The position numbers were made by a program, and so were the translations under genes. 38,833 nt of DNA. Source: a virus. Each line of letters opens with the position of its first letter. Positions within the stretch are counted from its first letter, which is position 1. A model generated the notes under the pieces. The model had not been told where the DNA came from and did no database searches. It saw only the letters and a list, made by a program, of their open reading frames with translations. Of the stretch, positions 1 to 7,479 are shown piece by piece. The stretch spans positions 1 to 38,833 of the IMG/VR virus record IMGVR_UViG_3300044638_006414. One strand, 5' to 3'.

Positions 1-1974
1 GCACCTGATAAATCTTTTGATGGTTGGACTTATTTCAATACCGAAGATCCTAATATTTTAAATTTTTTGATTTCTTATGTTAAAGAAAAAGATCCTGAAA
101 ATTACCATAAAATGCTTCCTGAAGAATATTTAACATCAATTAAACAAAAGGAAGAGGGTTTAACTGACTTACAACTTATTTCTACATTGGAAGGTGAAAG
201 AGCGACTAAATGGTTGAGTTATAAATATAATTTAAAAATTGGAGATGCTATAGTTAAGAAATTGGATTTATTAAAAGGTAATGTTACGGAATATTTAGGT
301 GATTGGTTTACAAATGGTGAAAAATCGTATTTAATTAGAAATAAAGAAAACTTGTTAGAACCAAGAGAATTGACGTGGATGGATTTTATTCGTAGTTACC
401 ATCAATTAGCAATTACTACCGAATACTCACCTAGTGAGTTTATTAATAGTTTTTTAGGTGGTGATAAAAATAAAGCTTTAGAGATTGGTAAAAATGATTT
501 AACTATATTATATTGGTTGGCTAGAGGTGGTAAATATATAGAGGATTTGGGTCGTTTGTATGGGGCAGAAAAACTGTTTAAATATATAATTAAGAATAAA
601 ACCAACCCTATATTTAGTTTAACAAGTATTTTACCTGGTTTATTAACAAACGAAACCCCAAAAAAGAGAAAAGAATTATATGAAATGGCGTATAAGTTTG
701 ATGGAAAAGATCGCAATTATTCTTTTGTTGATTATTTTCTTAGACAAGTACCTAAAGAAACTTTTATCGCTTCATTTAATAAAGGTGATGGTAATGAGAT
801 TGAACCTACTTCATACGGAAGAGCTTTTCTATACCTTAAACAAAATGAACCTGAAAGTATTGGTAGGGTATTTGAAGTTGGAGATATAAATAAAATATTC
901 AAATCACAGGAAAAGGCTTTTTCTTATTTCTTAAAAAATTATGGCGATTTTATTGGTGATTTATCTATTGAAAATCTAGTTGAGGTGTTCAATGTTGAAG
1001 TTCCTGAAAGTATATATGGTAAGTATATGTCTAATTGGGAAAAGAGAAATGTGACTAATTTATATGAAATAAACGAGGGTTCTAGAAAACTTTTTAATTT
1101 TATCCTTAAAAAGTTTTCATTTAAAAAATTGGCTGATATTATTGGATATGATGGTGTATTTAAATTATTTTGTATTGTTAATTTTAAAAAAGGTATAAAT
1201 TATATGATTGAAAATAAGGTTGGTGATATTAAAATTGATGATATTAAAATTAAAAATGGTGAACCAATTTTACTTGTTAATGATAGAACCGATTATGCGT
1301 TTTTATTTAAGGATGAAAATTTGGCTGAAAAAATATTAGGTGATAATTTAGATTGGGATCCATATAATGATACTTTTTATAATTGGTATGACGATGTATG
1401 GGGTTGCGTTAATTCAAAGTCAATCCAATATATTAAATCTTGGATTAAGGAGAATATTACTGAATATGAAAATGAGGAGGGTGAAAATATTGATATTGGT
1501 GATACATTCTTAAATGAAATATCTGATGATGATTTAGGTGGTATAATAGATGAGTATGATGAGTTTGGTGAATTAAAAAAAGAAATGGGTTGGGCTTACG
1601 ATAGCGCTTATAATTCCGCAGCTCAAAGTGATATTATTGAAAATACTCAAAACGAATTAGAAACTTATTTAGGTGAGTATAGTGGATATGAGCCATATAA
1701 AATAACTAAAAGGGTTAGGAATAGTGAAACTGGTGGATATGAATCAAAAGAATATACGGAATATAGATTTTTATATGATTTAGGTGATAGTTTGTATGAA
1801 ATATTACGTGATTATAGCATAAACAATTGGGGTTATACTGTTGACTACGACACATATTTTAGTTCGTTATTAAAAGAAAGTGAACCTAAAAAATTATATA
1901 TTGAAACAGAGTCTTATCCTGATAGTTTAGAAGTATGTGAAAATTTTAATGATGATTTACCGGGTAGAATATGA
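1..1974 (+). CDS. Large hypothetical protein, 5' end beyond the window
   Basis: The reading frame is open from the first base, so the gene starts upstream; 657 residues are visible. A TTG at 67 could serve as a start, but the uninterrupted sense codons before it make a truncated view more likely. I do not recognise a family. The protein is rich in Tyr, Asp, Glu and Lys, with a very acidic stretch around visible residues 480-530, and shows no obvious signal peptide, membrane segment or catalytic motif. Its TGA stop overlaps the ATG of the next gene (ATGA), so the two are probably translated together. Because that neighbour carries a possible capsid-targeting tag, this gene could belong to the same packaged-protein group; that is inference, since its own N-terminus is not visible. 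Confidence 0.8.
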   Translation, partial: APDKSFDGWTYFNTEDPNILNFLISYVKEKDPENYHKMLPEEYLTSIKQKEEGLTDLQLISTLEGERATKWLSYKYNLKIGDAIVKKLDLLKGNVTEYLGDWFTNGEKSYLIRNKENLLEPRELTWMDFIRSYHQLAITTEYSPSEFINSFLGGDKNKALEIGKNDLTILYWLARGGKYIEDLGRLYGAEKLFKYIIKNKTNPIFSLTSILPGLLTNETPKKRKELYEMAYKFDGKDRNYSFVDYFLRQVPKETFIASFNKGDGNEIEPTSYGRAFLYLKQNEPESIGRVFEVGDINKIFKSQEKAFSYFLKNYGDFIGDLSIENLVEVFNVEVPESIYGKYMSNWEKRNVTNLYEINEGSRKLFNFILKKFSFKKLADIIGYDGVFKLFCIVNFKKGINYMIENKVGDIKIDDIKIKNGEPILLVNDRTDYAFLFKDENLAEKILGDNLDWDPYNDTFYNWYDDVWGCVNSKSIQYIKSWIKENITEYENEEGENIDIGDTFLNEISDDDLGGIIDEYDEFGELKKEMGWAYDSAYNSAAQSDIIENTQNELETYLGEYSGYEPYKITKRVRNSETGGYESKEYTEYRFLYDLGDSLYEILRDYSINNWGYTVDYDTYFSSLLKESEPKKLYIETESYPDSLEVCENFNDDLPGRI

Positions 1975-3146
1975 AAGAACTAATAAGAAAAATATTAAGA
2001 GAAGAAATTATAACTGAGGCTCGTGTTAAAAAGAGTGATAGGGTTCAACTATATAAGGATGAAAACATTATTGTTGTTGTCCCACTAACACATATTGCAC
2101 TAAGAAAGTACGCAAATAGTTGTCAATGGTGTATTAACGATGATAAAGATGAGTGGGAAGATTACCATAAAGGTAAGCATGCGGTTATCATACAAAGAAA
2201 CCCCAAAAAAGTAAAAATAGGTATAACAGGAAACCCAATGCCAAGTGAAATATTTTTTATCAATAAATGGGATAATGGTGATAGTACTTTTCAAGATATA
2301 TGTCGTATATTAGGTTATGAATTTAAAGATGAGGATAATATGAAAGATTACTATCTTAATCTAACAAACAATATTAATAATTTTGGGACTAATATTGTTT
2401 ATTATTCACCAGAAAACAGTATATATGATATGGAGGACAACCTTCTATGGAATTTTAATTATGAAATATCTGACATTCCAAATGTAACTCCTGAAGTTAT
2501 AAAAATAATGAATGATTATTTATCTAACTCATTTTATAGTTTCACTCATCAACTCTCTGAACAAAAACTATTAAAGGAAGAGATCGAACACGGAGGTGGT
2601 ATTTTTTACCATAATTCTGATTACGATATTAAATCATTTATCCCTCAAGTCAAAAAAACAAAAAAAACTAATTTTTTATTTTTTAGTAACGAACCTAATA
2701 CTTTTATTGATAGAAAGTTTACTTACAAAGTTAAGTTGGAGTTCAACCCAAATAAAATCTTTAACACATTCAGACACATAACTAAGTATGGTATTAAATA
2801 TACCTTAGACGAATATAAAGGTGAGGTTTTGAGGTTATTTGAGAATAACACAGAATATTTCATTAAAGAATGGGAAAATACAGGGGTGGATAGTGTTGGT
2901 GAGGTTATGGAATATTATCTTGATGAGGGTGGTAATGAAGATGATATGGTTGGGTTATTATATTATTTTATCACAAAATGGAATGATTCGTGGGCAATAA
3001 TTGAAACTGATTTATTTTTAAATTTTATTGAATCTAAAGGTTATACTGGATTTGTAACACAAGAAGAAGGTTTAATAAACATCGCTTGTAAAGATTTCCT
3101 ATCAATAGATATAATTAATAAGCAAAATATGTGGGATATGAATTAA
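1971..3146 (+). CDS. Tagged protein: Trp-Cys-Ile module plus ADP-ribosyltransferase-like domain
   Basis: The 391-residue product has three visible parts. Residues 1-12 (MKELIRKILREE) form a basic amphipathic tag that recurs at 32631 and includes L-R-E, which fits the L/I-x-E cleavage rule of T4 prohead protease. Residues about 35-115 hold a module centred on Trp-Cys-Ile at 53-55, also present in the protein at 13527. Residues about 205-390 resemble an ADP-ribosyltransferase fold: Phe-Tyr-His at 212-214, Leu-Phe-Phe-Ser near 236-239, a K-V-K-L-x-F-N-P strand near 253-260, and a C-terminal Lys-Gly-Tyr-x-Gly turn followed by two strands. T4 Alt is a packaged ADP-ribosyltransferase with a cleaved N-terminal peptide, so an Alt-like injected effector is plausible. 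The catalytic Glu is not assigned, so activity is unproven. The gene overlaps its upstream neighbour as ATGA. Confidence 0.6.
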   Translation: MKELIRKILREEIITEARVKKSDRVQLYKDENIIVVVPLTHIALRKYANSCQWCINDDKDEWEDYHKGKHAVIIQRNPKKVKIGITGNPMPSEIFFINKWDNGDSTFQDICRILGYEFKDEDNMKDYYLNLTNNINNFGTNIVYYSPENSIYDMEDNLLWNFNYEISDIPNVTPEVIKIMNDYLSNSFYSFTHQLSEQKLLKEEIEHGGGIFYHNSDYDIKSFIPQVKKTKKTNFLFFSNEPNTFIDRKFTYKVKLEFNPNKIFNTFRHITKYGIKYTLDEYKGEVLRLFENNTEYFIKEWENTGVDSVGEVMEYYLDEGGNEDDMVGLLYYFITKWNDSWAIIETDLFLNFIESKGYTGFVTQEEGLINIACKDFLSIDIINKQNMWDMN

Positions 3147-3160
3147 TAATTACTATTCAA

Positions 3161-3688
3161 TTAGAAGCCACGAAATTCTGTAATATCTACCGGTGTACAT
3201 AAAATTTTATTATAGAAAGTTTTATATCCACCACGAGTTTTTTCGGTTTCAGCGTCAATCCTATTAGGATCTATAACTTTATAATATTTAACATTTGTTT
3301 CACTATCCGCATATCCGATAAAATCACCCAATTCTATATTACATTTCTTTTCTTCTAATTGCTTTTTATAAATATAAAATGTAAGATTTCCATAATCTTC
3401 GTAAAATAAAGTTCCATTTGAGTTATATGATTTTGGACCAGCATCTTCAATATTAACTAATACTTTAAGTTCAATCGGAGGATGAAATCTAATTTCATCC
3501 TGAAGGGTTTCACCATATATGTCATCATAGTTAGTTTTTTGTCTATCTACCCTATAAAGAACAACTGTGAAATTATTATCATCCTCTAAGTATTCTCTAC
3601 CCATTTCAATATCAAGGGCGAAATCAGTATCATCATACCATTTAGATAATCTGGTAATTGGTATTTTTTTGTTAGTTAATGGATTCAT
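3161..3688 (-). CDS. Probable virion structural protein (neck or head-tail region?)
   Basis: A 175-residue protein on the minus strand, convergent with the gene ending at 3146 and with only 14 bases between them. It is rich in aromatic and acidic residues and predicted beta strands, and has no signal peptide. Features include L-Y-R-V-D-R near residues 44-49, a G-N-L-T-F-Y-I-Y strand near 100, Gly-Asp-Phe-Ile-Gly-Tyr near 122, and a Gly-Gly-Tyr-Lys-Thr-Phe-Tyr segment near 153. The overall pattern resembles a conserved family of small structural proteins in large myoviruses, which I recall only loosely. A neck or head-completion role is an inference. No confident promoter is visible for it; the host-type promoter in the intergenic region at 3689-3750 points the other way. 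Confidence 0.55.
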   Translation of the reverse strand: MNPLTNKKIPITRLSKWYDDTDFALDIEMGREYLEDDNNFTVVLYRVDRQKTNYDDIYGETLQDEIRFHPPIELKVLVNIEDAGPKSYNSNGTLFYEDYGNLTFYIYKKQLEEKKCNIELGDFIGYADSETNVKYYKVIDPNRIDAETEKTRGGYKTFYNKILCTPVDITEFRGF

Positions 3689-3701
3689 TAAAAATAAATA
3701 C

Positions 3702-3732
3702 TTGTTTTTTAATAAATTATACTATATATTTG
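3702..3732 (+). promoter_or_regulatory. Bacteroidota-type promoter for the 3751 gene
   Basis: TTG at 3702-3704, a 20-base spacer, then TATATTTG at 3725-3732, matching the Bacteroidota primary sigma consensus (TTTG, about 20 bases, TAnnTTTG). The ATG follows 19 bases after the -7 element. The element runs on as TTTGTGGTA, as does the promoter at 37494. Confidence 0.65.
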
Positions 3733-3750
3733 TGGTAATTAAAAGAAGTT

Positions 3751-4230
3751 ATGAGAAGATTTGATATAACGAAAAAAATGGTAATGGTAAACGCTAAGAA
3801 TATTAAAGATATAAAGGGTTATATTAGTGATTATATTAGTAATAATGGTAATGTAAGATTATATATTGGTTGCGATTCAAAGCAATCTGGAGATTTTACA
3901 ACCTATGCGGTATCTGCTGTTCTTTATAAAAAAGGATTAGGTGGTCATGTTGTTTATTTTATGGAAAAAGTTCCAAGAATTAGGGATATGTTTACTAAAT
4001 TATGGGGTGAAGTAGAAAGAACAAAAGAGTTTTTAGAATATTTAGGTGATGATATGAAACCTTTTGTTGAGGAAGTTCATCTTGATCTTAACTCAAAACC
4101 CACACATAAATCAAATATGGTTTATGATGGTGGGATTGGTTTGATTAGTTCTATGGGGTATAAAGCAATTGGTAAACCTAATGGTTGGTGCGCTAGCTAT
4201 GTGAGTGATCGTGTCTTAAAAAATAAATAA
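3751..4230 (+). CDS. YkuK-type RNase H-fold protein (DUF458-like)
   Basis: The 159-residue product matches the YkuK/DUF458 family, which has an RNase H-like fold and no settled biochemical role. The first core strand ends in Tyr-Ile-Gly-Cys-Asp-Ser-Lys at 38-44, with Asp42 as the expected metal ligand. It is followed by a second strand (TYAVSAVLY) and a Gly-Leu-Gly-Gly turn. A helix around 81-99 carries Glu87, and His-Leu-Asp-Leu-Asn at 110-114 supplies a further acidic residue (Asp112). Nuclease activity is possible but unproven. It starts 19 bases after a host-type promoter and is followed 8 bases later by a phosphatase gene, so both are probably expressed early from one transcript. Confidence 0.75.
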   Translation: MRRFDITKKMVMVNAKNIKDIKGYISDYISNNGNVRLYIGCDSKQSGDFTTYAVSAVLYKKGLGGHVVYFMEKVPRIRDMFTKLWGEVERTKEFLEYLGDDMKPFVEEVHLDLNSKPTHKSNMVYDGGIGLISSMGYKAIGKPNGWCASYVSDRVLKNK

Positions 4231-4238
4231 TTTGTGAA

Positions 4239-4712
4239 ATGGTTAAAGTATTATCAAGGTTTTTATTTTGGGGTTTGTTAAAGAAACAAGGTTTAAATGA
4301 TAACAATGTTGAGGAATTGAATGATACATATTTTATATCAATTAATTCAACTGAAGGGAACGATAATCAACCTTATTTTGAAAAACAACATGCGAACGTA
4401 TTGACATTATATTTTGATGATTGTAATGAATATAAAAAACATCCTATAATTGGTTCTTCTGGTGGGTTCTATGAGCAAATACCTATGAGTGAAGAACAAG
4501 CGTTAGAAGTGATTAAATTCGTTGAAAAAATGGATAATAACTCTAATGTATATGTTCATTGTACTGCTGGTGTATCAAGAAGTGGTGCGGTTGGTGCTTT
4601 CATAAATGATTATTTTGGTAGGAGTTGGGATAAGTTTAAGTTTGATAATCCACAAGTGATACCAAATTCACACATATCTTCTTTATTAAAGAGGGTTTAC
4701 TACGAAAAATAA
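4239..4712 (+). CDS. Dual-specificity / tyrosine-type protein phosphatase
   Basis: The 157-residue product has the cysteine phosphatase signature H-C-T-A-G-V-S-R-S-G at residues 107-116, i.e. the HCx5R loop with nucleophile Cys108 and phosphate-binding Arg114. Asp60 or Asp61 about 47 residues upstream is well placed as the general acid. The length suits a compact dual-specificity phosphatase. It would remove phosphate from Tyr/Ser/Thr residues or from another small phosphoester; the substrate cannot be told from sequence. It is the second gene after the promoter at 3702 and ends inside a two-way terminator. A role in early host takeover is an inference from promoter type. Confidence 0.85.
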   Translation: MVKVLSRFLFWGLLKKQGLNDNNVEELNDTYFISINSTEGNDNQPYFEKQHANVLTLYFDDCNEYKKHPIIGSSGGFYEQIPMSEEQALEVIKFVEKMDNNSNVYVHCTAGVSRSGAVGAFINDYFGRSWDKFKFDNPQVIPNSHISSLLKRVYYEK

Positions 4713-4737
4713 AAAGGAGTTTTTACTCCTTTTTTTA
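4711..4737. terminator. Bidirectional intrinsic terminator
   Basis: AAAAAGGAGT pairs with ACTCCTTTTT across a short T-rich loop, followed by a T run on the plus strand and by the complement of the A run on the minus strand. It sits between two convergent genes whose stop codons lie in its flanks, so it can end both transcripts. Confidence 0.85.
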
Positions 4738-5502
4738 TTTACAATTGATTTCATTTATAACAAAATCAATTCCTCTTTCTTTGTAATCATACTCCCAAAT
4801 TGTAAGAACAATAAAACCCTTACTTTCACCTAAAATTGTTTTTTGTTTATCATATTCCCATAATTCTTTTGCTGTCATACCCTTTTTTTTATTGATATAA
4901 TCACTTTTATATATCTTAGGATTACAATGCCAGTAATCACCATTAAACTCAATAAGAAGGTTTTTATTGGGTATGTAGAAATCAAATAACTTACCATCTA
5001 TATTAAAGTTTATTTTAATATCTTTGTAATGTTTTTTAAGTAGAGAAAATATTTTATTTTGTGATTTTGATGTTGGTGAAAACTTTAATTTACCTGATTT
5101 GTGTTTATTATACATATTATTTTTACATATATCCCTAACATGTTCTAATTTACCATCCGACCAACTTTTTTTAAGTCCATCAGACACTTTTTTTCTATTT
5201 TCAGATTTACTCATTGAATTATTTTCACCAATACCCTTACCTTTTCTTGATTTGGAAATTATTTTTAATGTATCTTTTGTGTGTTTTTTACCTGCAAATG
5301 GATTGCCATCACCTGTTTGGGATATTACTTTACACTTATGGCATTTAGTATTATTTTTTATTGAAGTTTTTATGTTCCTAATTAAATAATATTTGGCGTG
5401 TTTTTGATTACCATTGGTTGAATGTGTTATTTTATCCCCACAAATAGGACAATTTCTATCGGCGTAATACCTACCATTTTCGTATGTTACTTCTATATCC
5501 AT
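4735..5502 (-). CDS. Vsr-like mobile (homing-type) endonuclease with zinc finger and NUMOD3-like repeats
   Basis: The 255-residue product has three regions. Residues 18-57 contain Cys-Pro-Ile-Cys and Cys-His-Lys-Cys, forming a probable zinc-binding site. Residues about 64-115 are basic and carry NUMOD3-like pieces (G-N-P-F-A-G-K-K-H and similar), which bind DNA in homing endonucleases. The C-terminal half, from about 147, is a Vsr/PD-(D/E)xK-like nuclease: F-D-F-Y-I-P with Asp174, then L-L-I-E-F-N-G-D-Y-W-H with Glu185, Asp189 and His192. This matches the EDxHD class of phage homing endonucleases. It is free-standing rather than inside an intron. Its start codon overlaps the stop of the small upstream DNA-binding gene, so the two are translationally coupled. 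Confidence 0.8.
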   Translation of the reverse strand: MDIEVTYENGRYYADRNCPICGDKITHSTNGNQKHAKYYLIRNIKTSIKNNTKCHKCKVISQTGDGNPFAGKKHTKDTLKIISKSRKGKGIGENNSMSKSENRKKVSDGLKKSWSDGKLEHVRDICKNNMYNKHKSGKLKFSPTSKSQNKIFSLLKKHYKDIKINFNIDGKLFDFYIPNKNLLIEFNGDYWHCNPKIYKSDYINKKKGMTAKELWEYDKQKTILGESKGFIVLTIWEYDYKERGIDFVINEINCK

Positions 5503-5675
5503 TATATTATGAAATCTTCATTTATTTTATTGTTTTTTAATAAATCCCTATAAATTAAATGTTCAATATACTTAGATTTATTCTTATGTAATTCACCCAT
5601 AATCTTATCTAATTCAGGGTTTAGAGTTATACTCACCTTAACTTTCTTTTTTTCGTCTTCTATCTTATTTCTCAT
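5502..5675 (-). CDS. Small ribbon-helix-helix DNA-binding protein
   Basis: A 57-residue ORF beginning with ATG at 5675. After a charged leader it has the strand KVKVSITLNPEL, then helix DKIMGELHKNK, then S-K-Y-I-E-H-L-I-Y-R-D-L-L, the order and spacing of a ribbon-helix-helix repressor of the Arc/CopG type. Its TAA stop shares bases with the ATG of the endonuclease gene (TAATG), so it is the first gene of a two-gene unit. By analogy with other mobile-element regulators it may repress its own promoter in the AT-rich divergent region 5676-5771 and so limit endonuclease expression. The fold assignment is from pattern; the regulatory role is inference. Confidence 0.7.
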   Translation of the reverse strand: MRNKIEDEKKKVKVSITLNPELDKIMGELHKNKSKYIEHLIYRDLLKNNKINEDFII

Positions 5676-5771
5676 ATTATATAAATACGCAAAAAAAATA
5701 AAAAAACAAGATTTTTATAGTATTTTTTTACAAATATTTATTTTTAGTGGTATCTTAGTTATATATAGTGT

Positions 5772-5864
5772 ATGAAAAATAACGAAATTACGGGAGAACA
5801 AAAAAACAACCCTGGCAAGATCAAGATGTTGGTGACAACTATTGATGGTGCTGGGGTTGGTTGA
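5772..5864 (+). other. Displaced N-terminal codons of the glycosyltransferase (frame change)
   Basis: An ATG at 5772 opens a 30-codon frame ending in TGA at 5862. Its last part, M-L-V-T-T-I-D-G-A-G, looks like the first strand and glycine loop of a GT-B glycosyltransferase, and the next gene in the -1 frame starts just where this one stops without such a strand. The downstream frame is only open from 5846, so the change must lie between 5846 and 5861, which includes a GGGG run at 5853-5856. One extra base there would join the two frames. Confidence 0.6.
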
Positions 5865-7024
5865 ATAAAGGTGCTTACAGAATGAGATGGCCTCATATAC
5901 ATTTACAAGAGATGTTTCAAGATGATATCCATATAGATATTATTGATATATCTGACTTTACGGATATTACAAGATATAAAGATTATAATATTATATTTTG
6001 TCATAGAAGTTTAACCCCTGATATTGGTGCAACTCCAGAAATATATAAAAGATTAAAACAACAAAACCCAAATCAAATTATTATTGGTGATATTGATGAT
6101 CATTGGTTGGTTGATCCATCGCACGGATTGTATCAATTAATAAAACACCAGCAAATAGATAAGAAAATTGTTGAAAATCTTAGGGTGTTTGATTATGTAA
6201 CTACTACTAATAATTATTTTGCTTCTAAGATTAGAATGTATAATAAGAATGTGGTTATATTCCCAAATGCTGTAAATCCAAGAGATAGACAATTCATACC
6301 TAATAGAGAGGAAAATGATAAAATTGGTATTGGTTATTTAGGTGGTTCATCACATTTAAAGGATTTGCAATTATTACAAGGTGTAACAAATGTTCTATCA
6401 GGTGATAATTCTATTATGGGGAAGATACAATTTGTATTATGTGGATTTGATTTAAGGGGGACAAAAACAACCATAAATTCTCAAACTGGGGAACAAACCC
6501 AAGAACCTATTAAGCCGCATGAAACGGTGTGGTATGATTATGAAAAAATTGTAACAGATAACTATAAGATAATTTCACCTCAATATAAAAACTTTTTAGA
6601 AAGGTTTACTCAAGGTACTTACGATGAAAAGAATGAACCATATAGAAGAAGATGGACTTTACCGATTAACAAATACGCCATAAATTATAATTACTTTGAC
6701 ATTTCATTAGCTCCTTTGATAGAAACTGAGTTTAATAGGGTTAAGTCATCGTTAAAGGTAATGGAAGCTGGTTTTCATAAAAAAGCGTTAATTGCGTCAC
6801 ATATTGAACCATATTCGGAAGATATTATTGATGGAAAGAATGGGTTTTTGGTTGAGCAAAAAAGAAGTCATAAAGATTGGCATAAAACAATTAAAAAGTT
6901 GGTTAATAATCCTCAACAAATAAAAGATATGGGTGAAGCGTTATATGAAACTGTAAAAGAAAAATATAACTTAGATTTCGTATCAAAAAATAGGATGGAG
7001 TTTTATAAATCAGTTTTGAAATGA
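5861..7024 (+). CDS. GT-B fold glycosyltransferase (GT4-like)
   Basis: The frame from TTG 5861 encodes 387 residues; the likely true N-terminus is the displaced piece at 5772. The N-terminal half contains I-I-I-G-D-I-D-D-H-W near residues 77-86 and ends in a strand with F-P-N-A-V-N, typical of GT4 proteins. The C-terminal half opens with I-G-I-G-Y-L-G-G-S and carries L-K-V-M-E-A-G-F-H-K-K-A near 306-317 followed by N-G-F-L-V, the usual nucleotide-sugar binding region of the family. It would transfer a sugar to a phage or host acceptor, such as virion protein, modified DNA or surface glycan; the acceptor cannot be read from sequence. Its TGA overlaps the ATG of the capsid-fragment gene (ATGA). 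A pseudogene, a programmed frameshift and a base-calling error are all possible. Confidence 0.75.
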   Translation: MNKGAYRMRWPHIHLQEMFQDDIHIDIIDISDFTDITRYKDYNIIFCHRSLTPDIGATPEIYKRLKQQNPNQIIIGDIDDHWLVDPSHGLYQLIKHQQIDKKIVENLRVFDYVTTTNNYFASKIRMYNKNVVIFPNAVNPRDRQFIPNREENDKIGIGYLGGSSHLKDLQLLQGVTNVLSGDNSIMGKIQFVLCGFDLRGTKTTINSQTGEQTQEPIKPHETVWYDYEKIVTDNYKIISPQYKNFLERFTQGTYDEKNEPYRRRWTLPINKYAINYNYFDISLAPLIETEFNRVKSSLKVMEAGFHKKALIASHIEPYSEDIIDGKNGFLVEQKRSHKDWHKTIKKLVNNPQQIKDMGEALYETVKEKYNLDFVSKNRMEFYKSVLK

Positions 7025-7236
7025 TATCAATAAACCAATACTTTAAAGAAAAAAAAAGTAAGGTAAAAATTAAAGTTAGATGGACGCCTGAAATGGCTCA
7101 AGATATTAGCGCATTCCATAACATTGACGCAGAAGCTGAATTAATTAGAATTTTATCTGAAGAAATCGCGGCGGAAATTGATATGAGGATAATAAGGAAT
7201 ATGAGATTAAATTACGGAACAATAAGTGTTAATTAA
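7021..7236 (+). CDS. Stand-alone fragment resembling gp23 major capsid protein
   Basis: A 71-residue product. Residues about 13-60 (S-K-V-K-I-K-V-R-W-T-P-E-M-A-Q-D, then A-F-H-N-I-D-A-E-A-E-L and I-L-S-E-E-I-A-A-E-I-D) align closely with the internal T4 gp23 segment that reads A-Q-D-L-R-A-V-H-G-M-D-A-D-A-E-L followed by I-L-A-T-E-I. Only this helix-turn-helix piece of the roughly 520-residue capsid protein is present. It begins with its own ATG overlapping the glycosyltransferase stop, and its TAA overlaps the start of the next gene (TAATG), so it is translated as part of a tight operon and does not look like random debris. A full capsid gene presumably lies elsewhere in the genome. Function unknown. 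Confidence 0.7.
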   Translation: MISINQYFKEKKSKVKIKVRWTPEMAQDISAFHNIDAEAELIRILSEEIAAEIDMRIIRNMRLNYGTISVN

Positions 7237-7448
7237 TGAGAAGTTTAAGATATTTAAAAAATAGGGAAAAACCTTTATTTGATACAAACAACACACCTAA
7301 TTTTACATTAACACCTATTAACCATATTGGTGTAAGTACAATTAGTGTTAATAGTGTTCTTAGAGTGACTGGTTTACCGAACAGTCCAATAGGATTGACT
7401 GAAGGTGATGTTTGGCGAGATGATAATGGGTTTTTAAGAATTGTTTGA
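7236..7448 (+). CDS. Small virion-like protein with short beta C-terminus
   Basis: A 70-residue protein starting with an ATG that overlaps the preceding stop. The N-terminus is basic (M-R-S-L-R-Y-L-K-N-R). The C-terminal 30 residues, G-L-P-N-S-P-I-G-L then G-D-V-W-R-D-D-N-G-F-L-R-I-V, resemble the short beta repeat that ends many small phage structural proteins, where a Trp-Asn/Arg-Asp turn precedes a hydrophobic terminal strand. The words T-I-S-V-N appear both here and at the end of the preceding protein, which may reflect a local duplication. A capsid or tail decoration role is an inference; no family is recognised with certainty. Confidence 0.55.
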   Translation: MRSLRYLKNREKPLFDTNNTPNFTLTPINHIGVSTISVNSVLRVTGLPNSPIGLTEGDVWRDDNGFLRIV

Positions 7449-7479
7449 TTTTGTAAATGTTTTTTAGTAGAATTAAACT

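Noticed and set aside
402-716. Minus-strand ORF of 104 codons within the first gene
   Set aside because: Opposite a long coding frame with normal codon use; no independent support.
5680-5687. TATAAATA on the plus strand as a promoter for the glycosyltransferase
   Set aside because: It lies 85 bases before the ATG at 5772 and beside the start of the ribbon-helix-helix gene; no supporting second element was seen.
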